Below, piece after piece: positions 5,508 to 5,698 of a stretch of 5,698 nucleotides of DNA. The stretch is from JAJRXG01 sp047634015. GTDB lineage: Bacteria > Bacteroidota > Bacteroidia > Chitinophagales > Saprospiraceae. Made by a program: the position numbers and the translations under genes. The stretch spans positions 1-5,698 of the forward strand of contig JBLIDB010000289.1 in NCBI GenBank assembly GCA_047634015.1, in the 5' to 3' direction. The notes beneath the pieces were generated by a model. The model was given only the letters and a program-made list of their open reading frames with translations. It was not told the origin of the DNA and searched no databases. The first letter of the stretch is position 1. The number at the start of each line of letters is the position of its first letter.

Positions 5508-5698
5508 ATGTTTAAGCGTAGTAGAAGTATACAGGGGGATATGTTTAAGAGCCTATCTATACAATTAGGGAAGCGCAAGCAAAAACTTCTTGATGATCCC
5601 AAAGCATGGCACAATGTATTTTATAAAGAGGTGTTATCTCGCATAGATGAATCTCCCTATTCGGTATTGTATGATGATCTTATGGGAAGACCGAATTC
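5508..5698 (+). CDS. transposase, N-terminal part (DUF772-type, IS1182/IS5-like), cut by the window edge
   Basis: The frame is open from 5508 to the end of the window (63 codons). LGKRKQKLLDDPKAWHNVFY, then EVLSRIDESPYSVLYDDLMG and RPN match the N-terminal domain (Transposase InsH N-terminal, DUF772) of DDE transposases in the IS1182/IS5 group, where a helical DNA-binding part precedes the DDE catalytic core. The catalytic part lies beyond the edge. Two in-frame ATGs are possible, at 5508 and 5541. I chose 5508 because relatives carry a short segment of the form QGD(L/M)F between the first Met and the LGKR-like helix, and here IQGDMF fits. The G run (5534-5538) is too close to the 5541 ATG to be a good ribosome site. 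The family call is by motif memory; the exact IS family is uncertain. Confidence 0.72.
   Translation, partial: MFKRSRSIQGDMFKSLSIQLGKRKQKLLDDPKAWHNVFYKEVLSRIDESPYSVLYDDLMGRPN

Noticed and set aside
1..5698. CRISPR arrays, rRNA genes and riboswitches
   Set aside because: No regularly spaced direct repeats, rRNA-like stretches or recognisable aptamer consensus were found on either strand.

Overview
The window looks like chromosomal DNA of a Bacteroidota (Cytophagales- or Flavobacteriia-like) bacterium. The support is indirect but consistent: AT-rich DNA, gene starts without useful Shine-Dalgarno sequences, promoters of the Bacteroidota type (TTG, 19-21 bases, TAnnTTTG) before tRNA-Lys and the thioredoxin-like gene, a CrtY-type lycopene cyclase, and a tRNA gene with no encoded CCA.

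Layout. Bases 1-1640 are an accessory, partly decayed stretch read on the minus strand. It holds a short secreted-protein ORF, a gene-poor gap of about 430 bases, and a protein made only of the N-terminal region seen in larger McrB-like AAA ATPases. A strong bidirectional hairpin terminator (1605-1642) separates this stretch from tRNA-Lys(UUU) (1653-1725, minus), which has its own canonical promoter. Divergent from the tRNA is a complete concentrative nucleoside transporter (nupC family, 1940-3223, plus).

From the nupC stop codon to about 3487 lies a hairpin-rich non-coding segment bounded by inverted repeats that start with the same nine bases. It may be a MITE-like or dispersed repeat. A minus-strand intrinsic terminator (3516-3545) then closes a periplasmic thioredoxin-like gene (3575-4099, minus) that has its own promoter. 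Upstream on the same strand is a complete lycopene beta-cyclase (4187-5344, minus). The right edge holds the first 63 codons of a transposase with a DUF772-type N-terminus (5508 onward, plus), whose IS end probably lies near 5427, about 80 bases upstream of crtY.

The genes do not form one pathway. nupC serves nucleoside salvage, crtY makes beta-carotene but has no other carotenoid gene beside it, and the thioredoxin-like protein is a probable envelope redox or folding factor. I see no complete new multi-gene system. The most unusual items are the stand-alone McrB-type N-terminal protein, the inverted-repeat element abutting nupC, and the IS placed next to the crtY promoter.
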